NCBI RefSeq assembly: GCF_028283705.1
Contig: NZ_JAPWKD010000017.1
Location: forward strand, 1-64,000
Direction: 5' to 3'
Length of the DNA: 64,000 nucleotides
From: Pantoea sp.
Lineage (GTDB): Bacteria > Pseudomonadota > Gammaproteobacteria > Enterobacterales > Enterobacteriaceae
In this document: positions 17,245 through 25,227 of the stretch, piece after piece
Position numbering within the stretch: position 1 is the stretch's first letter
Layout: the number at the start of each line of letters is the position of its first letter
Made by a program: the position numbers and the translations under genes
Notes under the pieces: model-generated
Database searches by the model: none
Seen by the model: only the letters and a program-made list of their open reading frames with translations
Told to the model about the DNA's origin: nothing

Positions 17245-18396
17245 ATGCTTTCTGTCACAAACGCTATTTCGTCTGCATCAAACTTATCTCTTTCTAACCG
17301 ATGCCGCGTGGACTCATCTTTTCATGCTCAGCAAAGTATAATCTCGATAAATAATACGGAAATAACGCATCCGGGTTCGAATGTTTCTGATGAAGTTAGT
17401 GAGAAAATGGACTGTTCGATTAAAGTACCTGAAATAGTCCACTTTGTCTGGGAAGGAAACGGTGCACCGGGGGCTCATCTTGCTAATATCCTCAATTTCA
17501 GGAGGATTAACCCTGAATTCGAGATTAAAATCTGGACGACCTGTCCGGGCACGATTAATCGTACCCTGGAGAAAATGCTTAACGGTGATGATGCTAAATA
17601 TCGCTATCTTGCGTTTAATTTTAGCGATAAAAAAGATGAAATACGCTTCTTAATAACAGAAGATCCGCGCCCACTTTTCTCTGCATTCCCGCAAGGTGTT
17701 TATGCCGCCTGGTCGAGGGAGCATGGCGGCAGTTTTGCGAATCATGCGGCGGCTTCAGATGTTACGCGTCTTGTTGCTTTATACCACTATGGTGGGACAT
17801 ACTTTGACGTGGATATCAGTATGACCAGAAAGTTTCACTGCCCGGTCTATGACCCTCTAAAAAAATACACAAGTGGAATATTAACGTATGGTAATCCAGT
17901 CATCACCGCGATAAAGAATAGTCCGGCGATTTTGGCTGCATTGATGAAGATCGATAAAAACTATAGAGTTTCCCCGAGAAAGACCAATGACGATTTCTAT
18001 TCTAAATGTGACCTGTTTAAATCGGATAAGCACAGATTCAGGAATAAGGATATTTGGGATATAAAAAGAACGACTAACAGAGGAAGGATTTATGGTTCTG
18101 TCGCACTCACAGGAATAGATATTTACAAAGAAGGCTGGTGGCCAGCAGCAAGTCCATCACATTGTGATGATCAATTTGGACATAATGATCATAAAAATTC
18201 TCACCCCGCGAATGTTTTCGGCTGGGAACAATATAAAAATGAAAAGTCTTATCATTACAGGATCAGTGATGGCAGCAGTTTCTTTTTTGCGCCTTTAAAT
18301 GATCCACTCGAACGCGACTGGAGGAGAGGTGCTGATGGTAAGGCTGAGTCCTATAAGTGGGTATCAAAATTGAAATCCAGGCGCACAAGTATCTGA
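17245..18396 (+). CDS. DXD glycosyltransferase, toxin/effector-like
   Basis: 383 residues. After a Ser/Asn-rich, low-complexity N-terminus of about 65 residues comes a glycosyltransferase domain of the GT32/TcdA-catalytic type: IVHFVWEGNGAPG, then AAASDVTRLVALYHYGGTYFDVDIS with the DXD metal motif (DVD), and FFFAPLNDPLERDW near the end. Cytosolic glycosyltransferases with this layout in plant- or animal-associated bacteria are often secreted effectors or toxins. The gene is clearly more AT-rich than its neighbours, a sign of transfer. AAGGAG precedes the ATG. I see no hrp box upstream. No secretion or immunity gene is adjacent, so effector status is inferred. A capsule or LPS enzyme is less likely because it stands alone. 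Confidence 0.75.
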   Translation: MLSVTNAISSASNLSLSNRCRVDSSFHAQQSIISINNTEITHPGSNVSDEVSEKMDCSIKVPEIVHFVWEGNGAPGAHLANILNFRRINPEFEIKIWTTCPGTINRTLEKMLNGDDAKYRYLAFNFSDKKDEIRFLITEDPRPLFSAFPQGVYAAWSREHGGSFANHAAASDVTRLVALYHYGGTYFDVDISMTRKFHCPVYDPLKKYTSGILTYGNPVITAIKNSPAILAALMKIDKNYRVSPRKTNDDFYSKCDLFKSDKHRFRNKDIWDIKRTTNRGRIYGSVALTGIDIYKEGWWPAASPSHCDDQFGHNDHKNSHPANVFGWEQYKNEKSYHYRISDGSSFFFAPLNDPLERDWRRGADGKAESYKWVSKLKSRRTSI

Positions 18397-18404
18397 ACGA
18401 TGAA

Positions 18405-18426
18405 GCAGCGCCATAAATCGCGCTGC
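18405..18426. repeat. REP-like palindrome, copy 2
   Basis: GCAGCGC (18405-18411) and GCGCTGC (18420-18426) flank CATAAATC; the core is a variant of the GCGCGATTTATCGCGC palindrome found elsewhere in the window. It lies between convergent genes just after the glycosyltransferase stop. Confidence 0.6.
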
Positions 18427-18435
18427 TAAACCTTA

Positions 18436-18879
18436 CTACGCACGTGGCGGAAACTGGCCTAGCTGCATAAACAGCCCAAACCAGTCTTCCATATGCCAGG
18501 TAGTGGTAATACGCTCGCCATTAAGCTGATGGAACTCATGCAGTCGAAAACTGACCGATTTTCCGGTAGCTTCAATCCCCATGATTGTCCCTTGATGTGT
18601 TCCGGTAATTTCCGCCCGTACTGCAATCTGACCGGGAACCTGGATCAGATCGTGAATGATGATCTGAACATCCGGGAAAGCATGGATAAACTCCCTGATG
18701 ATAGGCTTCAGCCCTGCAGGACCCGCAGTCTGCCCGGGGGCTAGAGGAATATCATCCCATTCTGGTGTGACCGCCTCATCAACCAAATCAGGATTCTGGA
18801 GGCTGAAAGCCTGATAAAGTTTTTCAACGGCCTGACGTTCGGCCATAAGACGATTTACGGTCTCGTGATTACCTGACAT
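18436..18879 (-). CDS. SnoaL-like (ester cyclase-type) protein
   Basis: 147-residue protein of the SnoaL/NTF2-like alpha+beta barrel family: AVEKLYQAFSLQNPDLVDEAVTPEWDD, then GPAGLKPIIREFIHAFPDVQIIIHDLI, GTHQGTIMGIEATGKSV and WHMEDWFGLFMQLG. These are stand-alone small-molecule enzymes or binding proteins of uncertain substrate. Divergent from a LysR regulator that probably controls it. Confidence 0.85.
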   Translation of the reverse strand: MSGNHETVNRLMAERQAVEKLYQAFSLQNPDLVDEAVTPEWDDIPLAPGQTAGPAGLKPIIREFIHAFPDVQIIIHDLIQVPGQIAVRAEITGTHQGTIMGIEATGKSVSFRLHEFHQLNGERITTTWHMEDWFGLFMQLGQFPPRA

Positions 18880-18994
18880 TGCTTCATTCCTCTGGCTGAT
18901 GATTTTTTATGATTAATCTGTACTTCGCAGTCAGTATCACATCCGCACCCGCTATAATTAAAATAAATAGTAGATATAGAGGATTATACGAATT

Positions 18995-19906
18995 ATGGAT
19001 TTTAGGGGGCTTGACCTGAATCTTCTGGTGGCTTTTGCCGCGTTGATGGAAGAGAAAAATGTGACCCGAGCCGCGACCAAAGCTTCAGTCAGTCAGCCTG
19101 CCATGAGTGCCGCGCTTTCCCGTTTACGCACGCATTTTGCCGATCCGCTTTTTATTCGCAGCGCTTCAGGACTGCTGCCGACCGCGCGGGCAAAAGAAAT
19201 CGGTTTGCATGTGTCTAAAGCGCTGGATGAACTGACTCATCTGTTGGCCCCGGATGAATTTTCTCCGGCCAACAGAAGCATGTCATTTACGCTCGGAATG
19301 TCGGAATACCCGATGATGGTGTTACTGCCCGGCATAATGAAAGCGGTCAATCAGCAGGCGCCAGGGGTGACGATTCATGTGCAGTCATATATCGATCGTG
19401 ATGAATCTGTTGCCCTGCTGGATAGTGGCAAAATTGACCTGGTGATCGGCATCGCGCCGACGAGATCTGAAAACAGAATATTGTCGCTGCCATTAATTCG
19501 TGATGAGTTTGTCACCCTGGTCCAGCGGGATAGTGAAGCGGCACGCGAGGGGATGACGCTGGCGTCGTATTTGAGCACGGGCCATATCCTGGTCTCGCCC
19601 GAAGGTAATCATTATGGGCTGGTAGATGAACGCCTTAAGGTGATGGGACTGACCAGAGATTTGCGCCTGACATTGCCTTCCATGTTCGCCGTCATCGGGG
19701 TGATCCAGCAAACGCAGTTTATTGCGACAGTGTTAAAACGCAGTGCATTAGCCAGCGAAAAAAATGAAAACGTATTGATGTTCAATCCTCCACTTGAGAT
19801 GCCGCAGATCCAGTTTGATTTGCTTTGGCACCGGCGCTCCGATGCCAGCAAAGCACAACAATGGTTGAGGCAGCTGATTTGTAAACAAGCCAGAGAGTTG
19901 ATGTAA
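18995..19906 (+). CDS. LysR-family regulator (NodD/LeuO/SyrM-like)
   Basis: 303 residues. It starts MDFRGLDLNLLVAFAALMEEKNVTRAA with the helix SQPAMSAALSRLR and the FADPLFIRSASGLLPT wing typical of the LeuO/NodD subgroup. The effector domain runs from about residue 90. Divergent from the SnoaL-like gene. The decayed trpA copy directly downstream might once have been a target as well. Confidence 0.85.
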   Translation: MDFRGLDLNLLVAFAALMEEKNVTRAATKASVSQPAMSAALSRLRTHFADPLFIRSASGLLPTARAKEIGLHVSKALDELTHLLAPDEFSPANRSMSFTLGMSEYPMMVLLPGIMKAVNQQAPGVTIHVQSYIDRDESVALLDSGKIDLVIGIAPTRSENRILSLPLIRDEFVTLVQRDSEAAREGMTLASYLSTGHILVSPEGNHYGLVDERLKVMGLTRDLRLTLPSMFAVIGVIQQTQFIATVLKRSALASEKNENVLMFNPPLEMPQIQFDLLWHRRSDASKAQQWLRQLICKQARELM

Positions 19907-20016
19907 GTTCACGCCGCTGTGGAAGCAAGCTCCCTTCACATAAACTTAAACAAGCTGCGATATCAGATTCATATTCCGAAGATGCAACCGGTTTTCACCC
20001 TTAAAGGAGTGTGTAG

Positions 20017-20587
20017 ATGGATCGCTATAAAATTATGTTTGATCGCCTGGAGCAGAATAAAGAAGGGGCTTTTGTTCCCTATGTCACCCTTGGGGATCCC
20101 AATCCTGAGCTGTCATTTGAAATTATGATGTGCACAGGCTGGTGTGGATTCTGTGTTGATTGGCGATGTTCCGGTTGAGGAATCAAAAGAGTTTCGTGAA
20201 GCCGCTGAGCGCTGTGGCATTTCCACAGTATTCTTTGCTCCACCTAATGCTGACATGACTACCTTAGAAAAAGTATCAGGATAGGGCGGAGGTTATACTT
20301 ATCTGCTTTCACGTGCCGGTGTGATCAGCGTTGAAAATAGGGCGGGTCTGCCTTCGCCACATATCCTTGAATCGCTCAGGCGCTTTAATGCCCTACCAGC
20401 AATGTTAGGTTTTGGCATATCAATGCCAGCACAAATCAGAGAAGTGATGAAAAGTGGTATTGCAGGTGTTATATCAGGTTCTGCGGTAGTAAAAATAATA
20501 GAACGCAACATTAATGCGCCAGACGCGATGCTGACTGAACTCTATTCTTTTGTGAGATCGATGAAAGAGGCAACACGTAACCAATAG
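20017..20587 (+). pseudogene. trpA: decayed second trpA (tryptophan synthase alpha-like)
   Basis: An ATG at 20017 with AAAGGAG upstream opens a clear TrpA N-terminus ([31 protein letters not shown]), then similarity jumps at about 20126 to residues near 130 of TrpA ([15 protein letters not shown]...), in a different frame. About 90 codons are missing, including the catalytic region around E. coli Glu49 and Asp60. A TAG interrupts at 20282-20284 (KVSG*GGGYTYLLSRAG) and the C-terminal part (FGISMPAQ...GVISGSAVVKIIE) is open to 20587. No trpB or other trp gene is nearby, so this was a stand-alone paralogue, possibly an indole-releasing TrpA-like enzyme. Confidence 0.88.
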
Positions 20588-20622
20588 AAAAACCACGCGG
20601 TGTGAAACCCCGCGTGGTTTTT
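20588..20622. terminator. bidirectional terminator between trpA remnant and hns-like gene
   Basis: AAAAACCACGCGG (20588-20600) pairs with CCGCGTGGTTTTT (20610-20622). There is an A run before and a T run after, so it works on both strands. Confidence 0.92.
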
Positions 20623-20644
20623 AACTTACTGAAAATCCTTAGGA

Positions 20645-21043
20645 TTAAATCAGGAAGTCATCCAGCGATTTACCGCTTTCGATCGCAGCTTTAATGACCG
20701 CAGGGGTACGACCCTGGCCAGTCCAGTGTTTTTCCTGACCGTCTTCAATATATTTATACTTAGCCGGACGCGGAGCACGTTTCGCACGTGGTTTACCTGC
20801 ACCCTGCAGGGAACCCAGTAATTCAGTCGGGTCGATACCGTCTTCCAGCAGCAACTCACGATATTTAGCCAGCTTCTCTGCTTTCTCACGAACAGCAGCT
20901 TCTTCCGCATGGCTTTCTTCACGACGTTCTGAAACAACAACGCTGAACTTCTCAAGCATTTCTTCCAGATCGGCCAGAGCCAGTTCACGTGCCTGCGCAC
21001 GCAGTGTACGAATGTTATTTAGCGCCTTAAGTGAATCACTCAT
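20645..21043 (-). CDS. H-NS/StpA family nucleoid protein
   Basis: 132 residues starting [20 protein letters not shown]. It has the N-terminal dimerisation helices and coiled coil ([16 protein letters not shown]), a basic linker ([14 protein letters not shown]) and the minor-groove AT-hook-like motif TGQGRTP in the C-terminal domain. It ends KSLDDFLI exactly like StpA, and EMLEKF and PRPAKYK also favour StpA over E. coli H-NS. I therefore read it as an H-NS paralogue that silences AT-rich foreign DNA. The start follows homologues; four residues upstream (MEIS) are in frame but unlikely. It lies beside AT-rich, apparently acquired genes. Confidence 0.93.
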   Translation of the reverse strand: MSDSLKALNNIRTLRAQARELALADLEEMLEKFSVVVSERREESHAEEAAVREKAEKLAKYRELLLEDGIDPTELLGSLQGAGKPRAKRAPRPAKYKYIEDGQEKHWTGQGRTPAVIKAAIESGKSLDDFLI

Positions 21044-21716
21044 GGAAATCTCCAAACGGTGTCGTTGAACGAGTAAAGTATGACGAATCTAAGATTTAAA
21101 ATAAGTCTGTGAAATGAGTATATACTCACGCGTCACTATGGAAAAGGGGAAACTTAACGTTGACTATAAAAATAATGATGTCGGGGGTTATTTTTGGGAG
21201 GCAACGAGGTTTTTTATGATAAATGTTGTCATCACCATGATGAATTATTTATTTTACTCAGAAACTTGCCAGGGGTATCGGTACAATTCTTAATTTATCC
21301 TTACGCTTCTCTACTACGTTTCAAATCCGATCACGTAATTGCAAATACATCTTTCCTTTAGGGCGAGTTGAACTATAGTTCAGTTCGGCAGCATATTGAC
21401 GATAATTTCAGGTCGGTTTTGTGCTCGCCTTCTTAACTTGTTGTGTCCAAAAGTTCATGGGGCAGGTTATTAGCGCCGTCGGGTCCGCCCGAAAATAAAA
21501 TGCAAAGCAGCTCGATTATGATGCTGGAGGATAACCTGATGCCAGAATGAAAATAATGGACAGGTGCAACAAAGATCCCTTTTTAACCTGCTATCTGCAG
21601 GGGGGGGGAACTTCCCAAAAGCAACAAATTAGATACAAGCTATTTACATTTTAGGTGAGTTGTACTTCACTAACTCTCAACGGAATAATCATGGATTACA
21701 AGGAGATGTTGCGGTG
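21044..21716. other. 670-base intergenic region
   Basis: AT-rich promoter region of the hns-like gene, then mixed sequence. It contains a perfect 14-bp palindrome TGAACTATAGTTCA (21369-21382), a run of nine G (21600-21608), and near the right end an 8-codon leader frame (21691-21717, MDYKEMLR) whose TGA overlaps the next start codon. I see no other gene or RNA that I can support. Confidence 0.5.
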
Positions 21717-22313
21717 ATGACGCAATCCTTAACCGAAAAAACCGGGCATCTGGCATGGTGCGCACTGATCGCTCTTGAACTGGCGAGACATGATGGGTTG
21801 GTCAGCTCGGAATCACAGGAAAATGTTTTCCTGACGCGCTGGCTGGCCACTGCGCTGAAGCAACATCGTTTTCCCCGTGAAGTTGCCAGTGATATCCAGT
21901 GGTTGTTGAAACAGGGCCGGGCATTTGGACCCGCAGCAAAACTGCGACACAAACTCGATTATCTATGGCGCTCCTGTACGGGAGAATTGTCCCAGCAGAA
22001 CGACCTGTTCCGTCTGACCTACGCCATTGAAACCGCAAAACAAATGCAATGGGTCTATCGGGTGCTCAGCGACAGAGAATGGTCAGGGCGTAATACGGTG
22101 GTCACCAACGGCGAACTCGACGCGATATATCTGTCACGATCCGGACTGGACGTTTCCTTCGATGCTGACGGTGGACAGATTGCGCCACTGATGGCACGGC
22201 TAACCGGCAATGTTGCGGGTCTGGAAAAAATACTGCATCGTAGCGGCTGGCGCAGCGAAGTTTGCCAGGAAACGCAAACGCCTTTTCTCTTCCAGCTGAT
22301 GACCCACTCATAA
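21717..22313 (+). CDS. DUF2913 family protein
   Basis: 198 residues starting MTQSLTEKTGHLAWCALIALELARHDG, which I recognise as the N-terminus of the enterobacterial DUF2913 family. The rest is helical and charged. The stop codon of an 8-codon frame (MDYKEMLR) overlaps the ATG as TGATG, and the AAGGAG for the pair is inside that small frame, suggesting coupled translation. A GTG three bases upstream is an alternative start. Function of the family is unknown. Confidence 0.75.
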   Translation: MTQSLTEKTGHLAWCALIALELARHDGLVSSESQENVFLTRWLATALKQHRFPREVASDIQWLLKQGRAFGPAAKLRHKLDYLWRSCTGELSQQNDLFRLTYAIETAKQMQWVYRVLSDREWSGRNTVVTNGELDAIYLSRSGLDVSFDADGGQIAPLMARLTGNVAGLEKILHRSGWRSEVCQETQTPFLFQLMTHS

Positions 22314-22370
22314 TTATGTTATCAATCCAGTAGTTAGCCGCGAACTCTGTCGCAACAGCCAACGAATCAG

Positions 22371-22399
22371 CTGACAAATAAATTCACCTGTTCTAGACT
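22371..22399 (+). promoter_or_regulatory. sigma70 promoter of the fluoride operon
   Basis: CTGACA (22371-22376), 17-base spacer, TAGACT (22394-22399). Predicted transcription start near 22406, directly at the beginning of the fluoride aptamer, which makes this promoter convincing. Confidence 0.75.
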
Positions 22400-22406
22400 G
22401 GCCTCA

Positions 22407-22462
22407 AAGGTGATGGCGTTCCACCTTCCCACAACCGCCCCGTTCGGGGCTGATGACGCCTG
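22407..22462 (+). ncRNA. fluoride riboswitch (crcB motif)
   Basis: The sequence carries the conserved parts of the fluoride aptamer in order: AGGTGATGGCGTTCCACCTT (22408-22427), ACAACCGCC (22431-22439), a CCCC/GGGG hairpin with GTTC loop (22438-22449), then CTGATGACGCCT (22450-22461). These match the consensus GGxGATGGxGTTCxxCC ... AACCGCC ... CTGATGACGCC. It begins at the predicted transcription start and precedes a gene set known to be fluoride-associated. Binding fluoride should switch the operon on. I recognise it from memory of the motif; a covariance search would settle it. Confidence 0.9.
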
Positions 22463-22515
22463 ATATGACTCTTAATGACTTGAGAGGTATGTCAGGCTGA
22501 TCAGAATTCACCCAG

Positions 22516-22537
22516 CCCGCATACTTCCTGCTGCGGG
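22516..22537 (+). promoter_or_regulatory. possible riboswitch expression-platform hairpin
   Basis: CCCGCA (22516-22521) pairs with TGCGGG (22532-22537). The 3' arm overlaps the GGGGA that would bind ribosomes for the TTG start at 22547. This suggests translational control of the first gene, though it is inferred. Confidence 0.45.
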
Positions 22538-22546
22538 GATACTCCT

Positions 22547-23449
22547 TTGATACATGTTACAGGCCATATCAATCCTGACAGTGATGCCATCTGTACGGCA
22601 GTGGTTACCGCTCACTGGTTAAACCGGCAACATCGTCCCGCTCACGCCTGGCGTGCGGGTGAGGCCAATCGGGAAACGCGTTTTATTTTCGCTGAAGCAG
22701 GCTTGCCCCTGCCGGAACGACTTACGCTTCCCCTGGCAGGTAAGGATGTCTGGCTGGTCGATTTCACCGAGCCTGCTCAGGGGCCGGGCGATCTGGCTCA
22801 AAGCAACGTTATCGGCATTATCGATCACCACCGGCTCGGCGGTTTGGTCACCCAGCTGCCGCCAGAAGTGTGGATAAAGCCGGTAGGGAGCAGCGCTACC
22901 GTGCTCTGGTTACTGATGGATGAAGCCGATCGTAACAGTCTGGCCTCATCACACGCCATTCTGCTGCTGGGGGCCATCCTCAGCGACACCGTGAATCTGA
23001 AGTCGCCAACGACGACGGAAGAGGATATTTGCACCGTTACCCAGCTCTGCGTTCGAACCGGCATCAACCGTAAAACCTTCGGTCGTCATTTATTGAGCGC
23101 GAAAACCGACCTTGCCGGACTGTCACCCCAGCACCTGCTTGAGAAGGACCTCAAAGCGTTCGTGATCGCGGGTACGGATGTTCGCATTTCGCAGATCGAA
23201 GTGATGAACCAGTCTCAGGTTTCTCATCTGATTACCGCGCTTTGTGAGGAATTGCAGCATCAGGTCACACAGTCCGGGGCTGGGCTGGGTGTGTTGATGG
23301 TGACAGATATCACCGACAATTTTTCCACGCTCTATTTTGCCGGTCGGGCACTGAAAGATGTCGGGCCCTGCTCACTTCCCGGGATGCTCAGCAGGAAAAA
23401 ACAGCTGTTGCCCTGGCTTCATCATCACCTTGAACAAAGCCGGGGGTGA
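22547..23449 (+). CDS. ppaC: family II (Mn-dependent) inorganic pyrophosphatase
   Basis: 300-residue DHH-type pyrophosphatase that splits PPi to phosphate. Motifs: GHINPDSDAI (residues 5-14, metal site), DFTE, IIDHHR (DHH), SDTVNLKSPTTTEED, and the C-terminal DHHA2-type SRKKQLLP. No in-frame ATG exists nearby; I use TTG at 22547 with GGGGA 7-11 bases upstream, because the sequence after it (MIHVTGHINPDSD) matches the family N-terminus. Enterobacteria normally rely on family I Ppa, so this is an extra, unrelated enzyme placed under the fluoride riboswitch. Confidence 0.92.
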   Translation: MIHVTGHINPDSDAICTAVVTAHWLNRQHRPAHAWRAGEANRETRFIFAEAGLPLPERLTLPLAGKDVWLVDFTEPAQGPGDLAQSNVIGIIDHHRLGGLVTQLPPEVWIKPVGSSATVLWLLMDEADRNSLASSHAILLLGAILSDTVNLKSPTTTEEDICTVTQLCVRTGINRKTFGRHLLSAKTDLAGLSPQHLLEKDLKAFVIAGTDVRISQIEVMNQSQVSHLITALCEELQHQVTQSGAGLGVLMVTDITDNFSTLYFAGRALKDVGPCSLPGMLSRKKQLLPWLHHHLEQSRG

Positions 23450-23452
23450 AGC

Positions 23453-23878
23453 ATGAAATCTTATACCCATGCGCTGGTGCTGGTTCACGACCAGCAGGAT
23501 GGCGCATTGCTGCTGAATCATGCTGCTGTGCTGGCACAGCAGACGGGAATGAAAATCACGCTGGCACATATCAGCGAAGACTATCGCGAAATGAATTACG
23601 TATCCGACAGCGTCATGGATGACAAGGTTTCGCAAGACATTATCAGGGCGAAATCATGGTTGAGTGAACTGGTTAAGGCTGCGCCGGTGGTGGTTGATAC
23701 CTGCGAGCTGGTGACAATCAACCGATTCGAGGATGTGGATCAATGCATTAAACAGCGAGGTATTGACCTGGTGATTGCCGGACACCGCAATCGTTTCATG
23801 GGGTTACTGGCCTCACGCTCACTGGAATACATCAACCATTTGACGGTCGATGTACTTATCAAGCACACCCGTAGCTGA
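23453..23878 (+). CDS. universal stress protein, UspC/UspD-like
   Basis: 141 residues, a single Usp domain. It starts with a strand YTHALVLVHDQQDGALLLNHAAVLA and ends with DLVIAGHRNRFMGLLASRSLEYINHLTVDVLI, which follows the Usp pattern G-x2-G-x9-G(S/T) only loosely, as in UspC/D. It follows the pyrophosphatase gene by three bases. Usp genes are known partners of fluoride riboswitches; its molecular job there is not known. Confidence 0.85.
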   Translation: MKSYTHALVLVHDQQDGALLLNHAAVLAQQTGMKITLAHISEDYREMNYVSDSVMDDKVSQDIIRAKSWLSELVKAAPVVVDTCELVTINRFEDVDQCIKQRGIDLVIAGHRNRFMGLLASRSLEYINHLTVDVLIKHTRS

Positions 23879-23894
23879 ACCGCAGGAGAGAAAC

Positions 23895-25184
23895 ATGAAT
23901 TTGAACATCGACAGAATGACTGCGCGTGAAATTCTCGATTCACGCGGTAATCCGACCGTTGAGGTCGAGGCATTTACCACTGATGGGCTGATGGCCAGAG
24001 CCTCCGTCCCTTCGGGGGCCAGTACCGGAACTCGCGAAGCCCACGAACGACGGGACGGCGAGCACACGCGTTATGGTGGAAAAGGCGTGCAGGATGCGGT
24101 TCAGGCTGTTTGCGAAGAGATCAGTGCAGCAGTAGCCGATATTGATGTGCGTGAACAGCGTGTCATTGATAACGTCATGCTCGAACTGGACGGAACAGAA
24201 AACAAAAGCCGGTTAGGGGCCAATGCCATTCTCGGCGCATCGCTGGCCGTTGCCAGGCTGGCAGCGCTGGCCACGCGTCAGCCGCTGTATCGTTATCTGG
24301 GCGGGCTGCGTGCTAATCTGTTGCCGGTTCCCTGCATGAACATCATCAACGGGGGTGTCCATGCCAGAGGGCAGGGCGCTGACTTTCAGGAATTTATGAT
24401 AGCCCCGCATGGGGCTGCGAGTCTGAAGGAGGCGGTGCGTCAGGGCAGTGAAGTGTATCAGGCCCTCCGTCAGTTGCTGCTGGAAAAAAACCTTTCCGTC
24501 GGAGTAGGTGACGAGGGAGGTTTTGCCCCTGCGGTGTCGTCAAATCGTGAGCCGCTGGCATTGATCGTTCAGGCCATCGAGAAAGCGGGCTACCAGCCCG
24601 GTGAAGATATCAGTATTTGTATTGATCCGGCATCGAGTGAGTTTTACCGTGACGGCCAATATCATCTGCGCACGGAAAATGCCGCGCTGAGCGCCAGAGA
24701 AATGACGGCGTATTATAGCGAGCTGCTGGATCAATTTCCGATTGTGTTGCTGGAAGATGGTCTGGCCGAGGATGACTGGAGCGGCTGGAAATATCTCCAT
24801 CAACAGCTGGGAAGCCGGGCAGAACTGGTTGGCGATGATTTGTTTGTGACCAACGTGAAATACATCCAACGTGGGATTCAGGAAAACCTCGCCAGCGCAG
24901 CACTTATCAAGCTTAATCAGATAGGCACGTTGAGCGAGACATTCGATGCCGTTGCGCTGTGCCAGCGTCATGGCTGGGGGGCGTTCATATCGCATCGAAG
25001 TGGCGAAACCACCGATACGTTTATTGCGGATATGACCGTCGCGCTGCGGGCCGGACATCTCAAAACCGGCGCGCCTTGCCGGGGAGAGCGGGTTGAAAAA
25101 TATAATCAGCTGATGCGTATCGAGCAGGAACTTGGACAGGACGCTCAGTACGCCGGGCTGGGGGCGTTTATCCGCCGTGCCTGA
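23895..25184 (+). CDS. eno: enolase, second copy
   Basis: 429-residue phosphopyruvate hydratase. Conserved blocks are LDSRGNPTVE, SGASTGTREA, DGTENKSRLGANAI, NIINGGVHA, GDEGGFAP with the acid/base Glu region GSEV, LLEDGLAEDDW, LVGDDLFVTN, LIKLNQIGT (catalytic Lys) and SHRSGET. It is intact but diverges clearly from E. coli Eno. The normal housekeeping enolase sits beside pyrG, which is not here. Enolase is the classic target of fluoride inhibition (with phosphate and Mg), so a second, riboswitch-controlled copy makes sense as dosage or a less sensitive form. AGGAGAG precedes the ATG at 23895. Confidence 0.94.
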   Translation: MNLNIDRMTAREILDSRGNPTVEVEAFTTDGLMARASVPSGASTGTREAHERRDGEHTRYGGKGVQDAVQAVCEEISAAVADIDVREQRVIDNVMLELDGTENKSRLGANAILGASLAVARLAALATRQPLYRYLGGLRANLLPVPCMNIINGGVHARGQGADFQEFMIAPHGAASLKEAVRQGSEVYQALRQLLLEKNLSVGVGDEGGFAPAVSSNREPLALIVQAIEKAGYQPGEDISICIDPASSEFYRDGQYHLRTENAALSAREMTAYYSELLDQFPIVLLEDGLAEDDWSGWKYLHQQLGSRAELVGDDLFVTNVKYIQRGIQENLASAALIKLNQIGTLSETFDAVALCQRHGWGAFISHRSGETTDTFIADMTVALRAGHLKTGAPCRGERVEKYNQLMRIEQELGQDAQYAGLGAFIRRA

Positions 25185-25189
25185 TTACA

Positions 25190-25211
25190 GGCCGGGCTTC
25201 ACGGCCCGGCC
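25190..25211 (+). terminator. hairpin between enolase and phosphoglycerate mutase genes
   Basis: GGCCGGGC (25190-25197) pairs with GCCCGGCC (25204-25211); followed by CTTTAT, not a long T run. Likely an attenuator or mRNA-processing structure within the operon. Confidence 0.55.
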
Positions 25212-25227
25212 CTTTATGGGATAAAGC

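Noticed and set aside
21600..21608. Nine-G run as a phase-variation switch
   Set aside because: It lies over 100 bases before the next gene, outside any coding frame and not between -35 and -10 elements that I can see.
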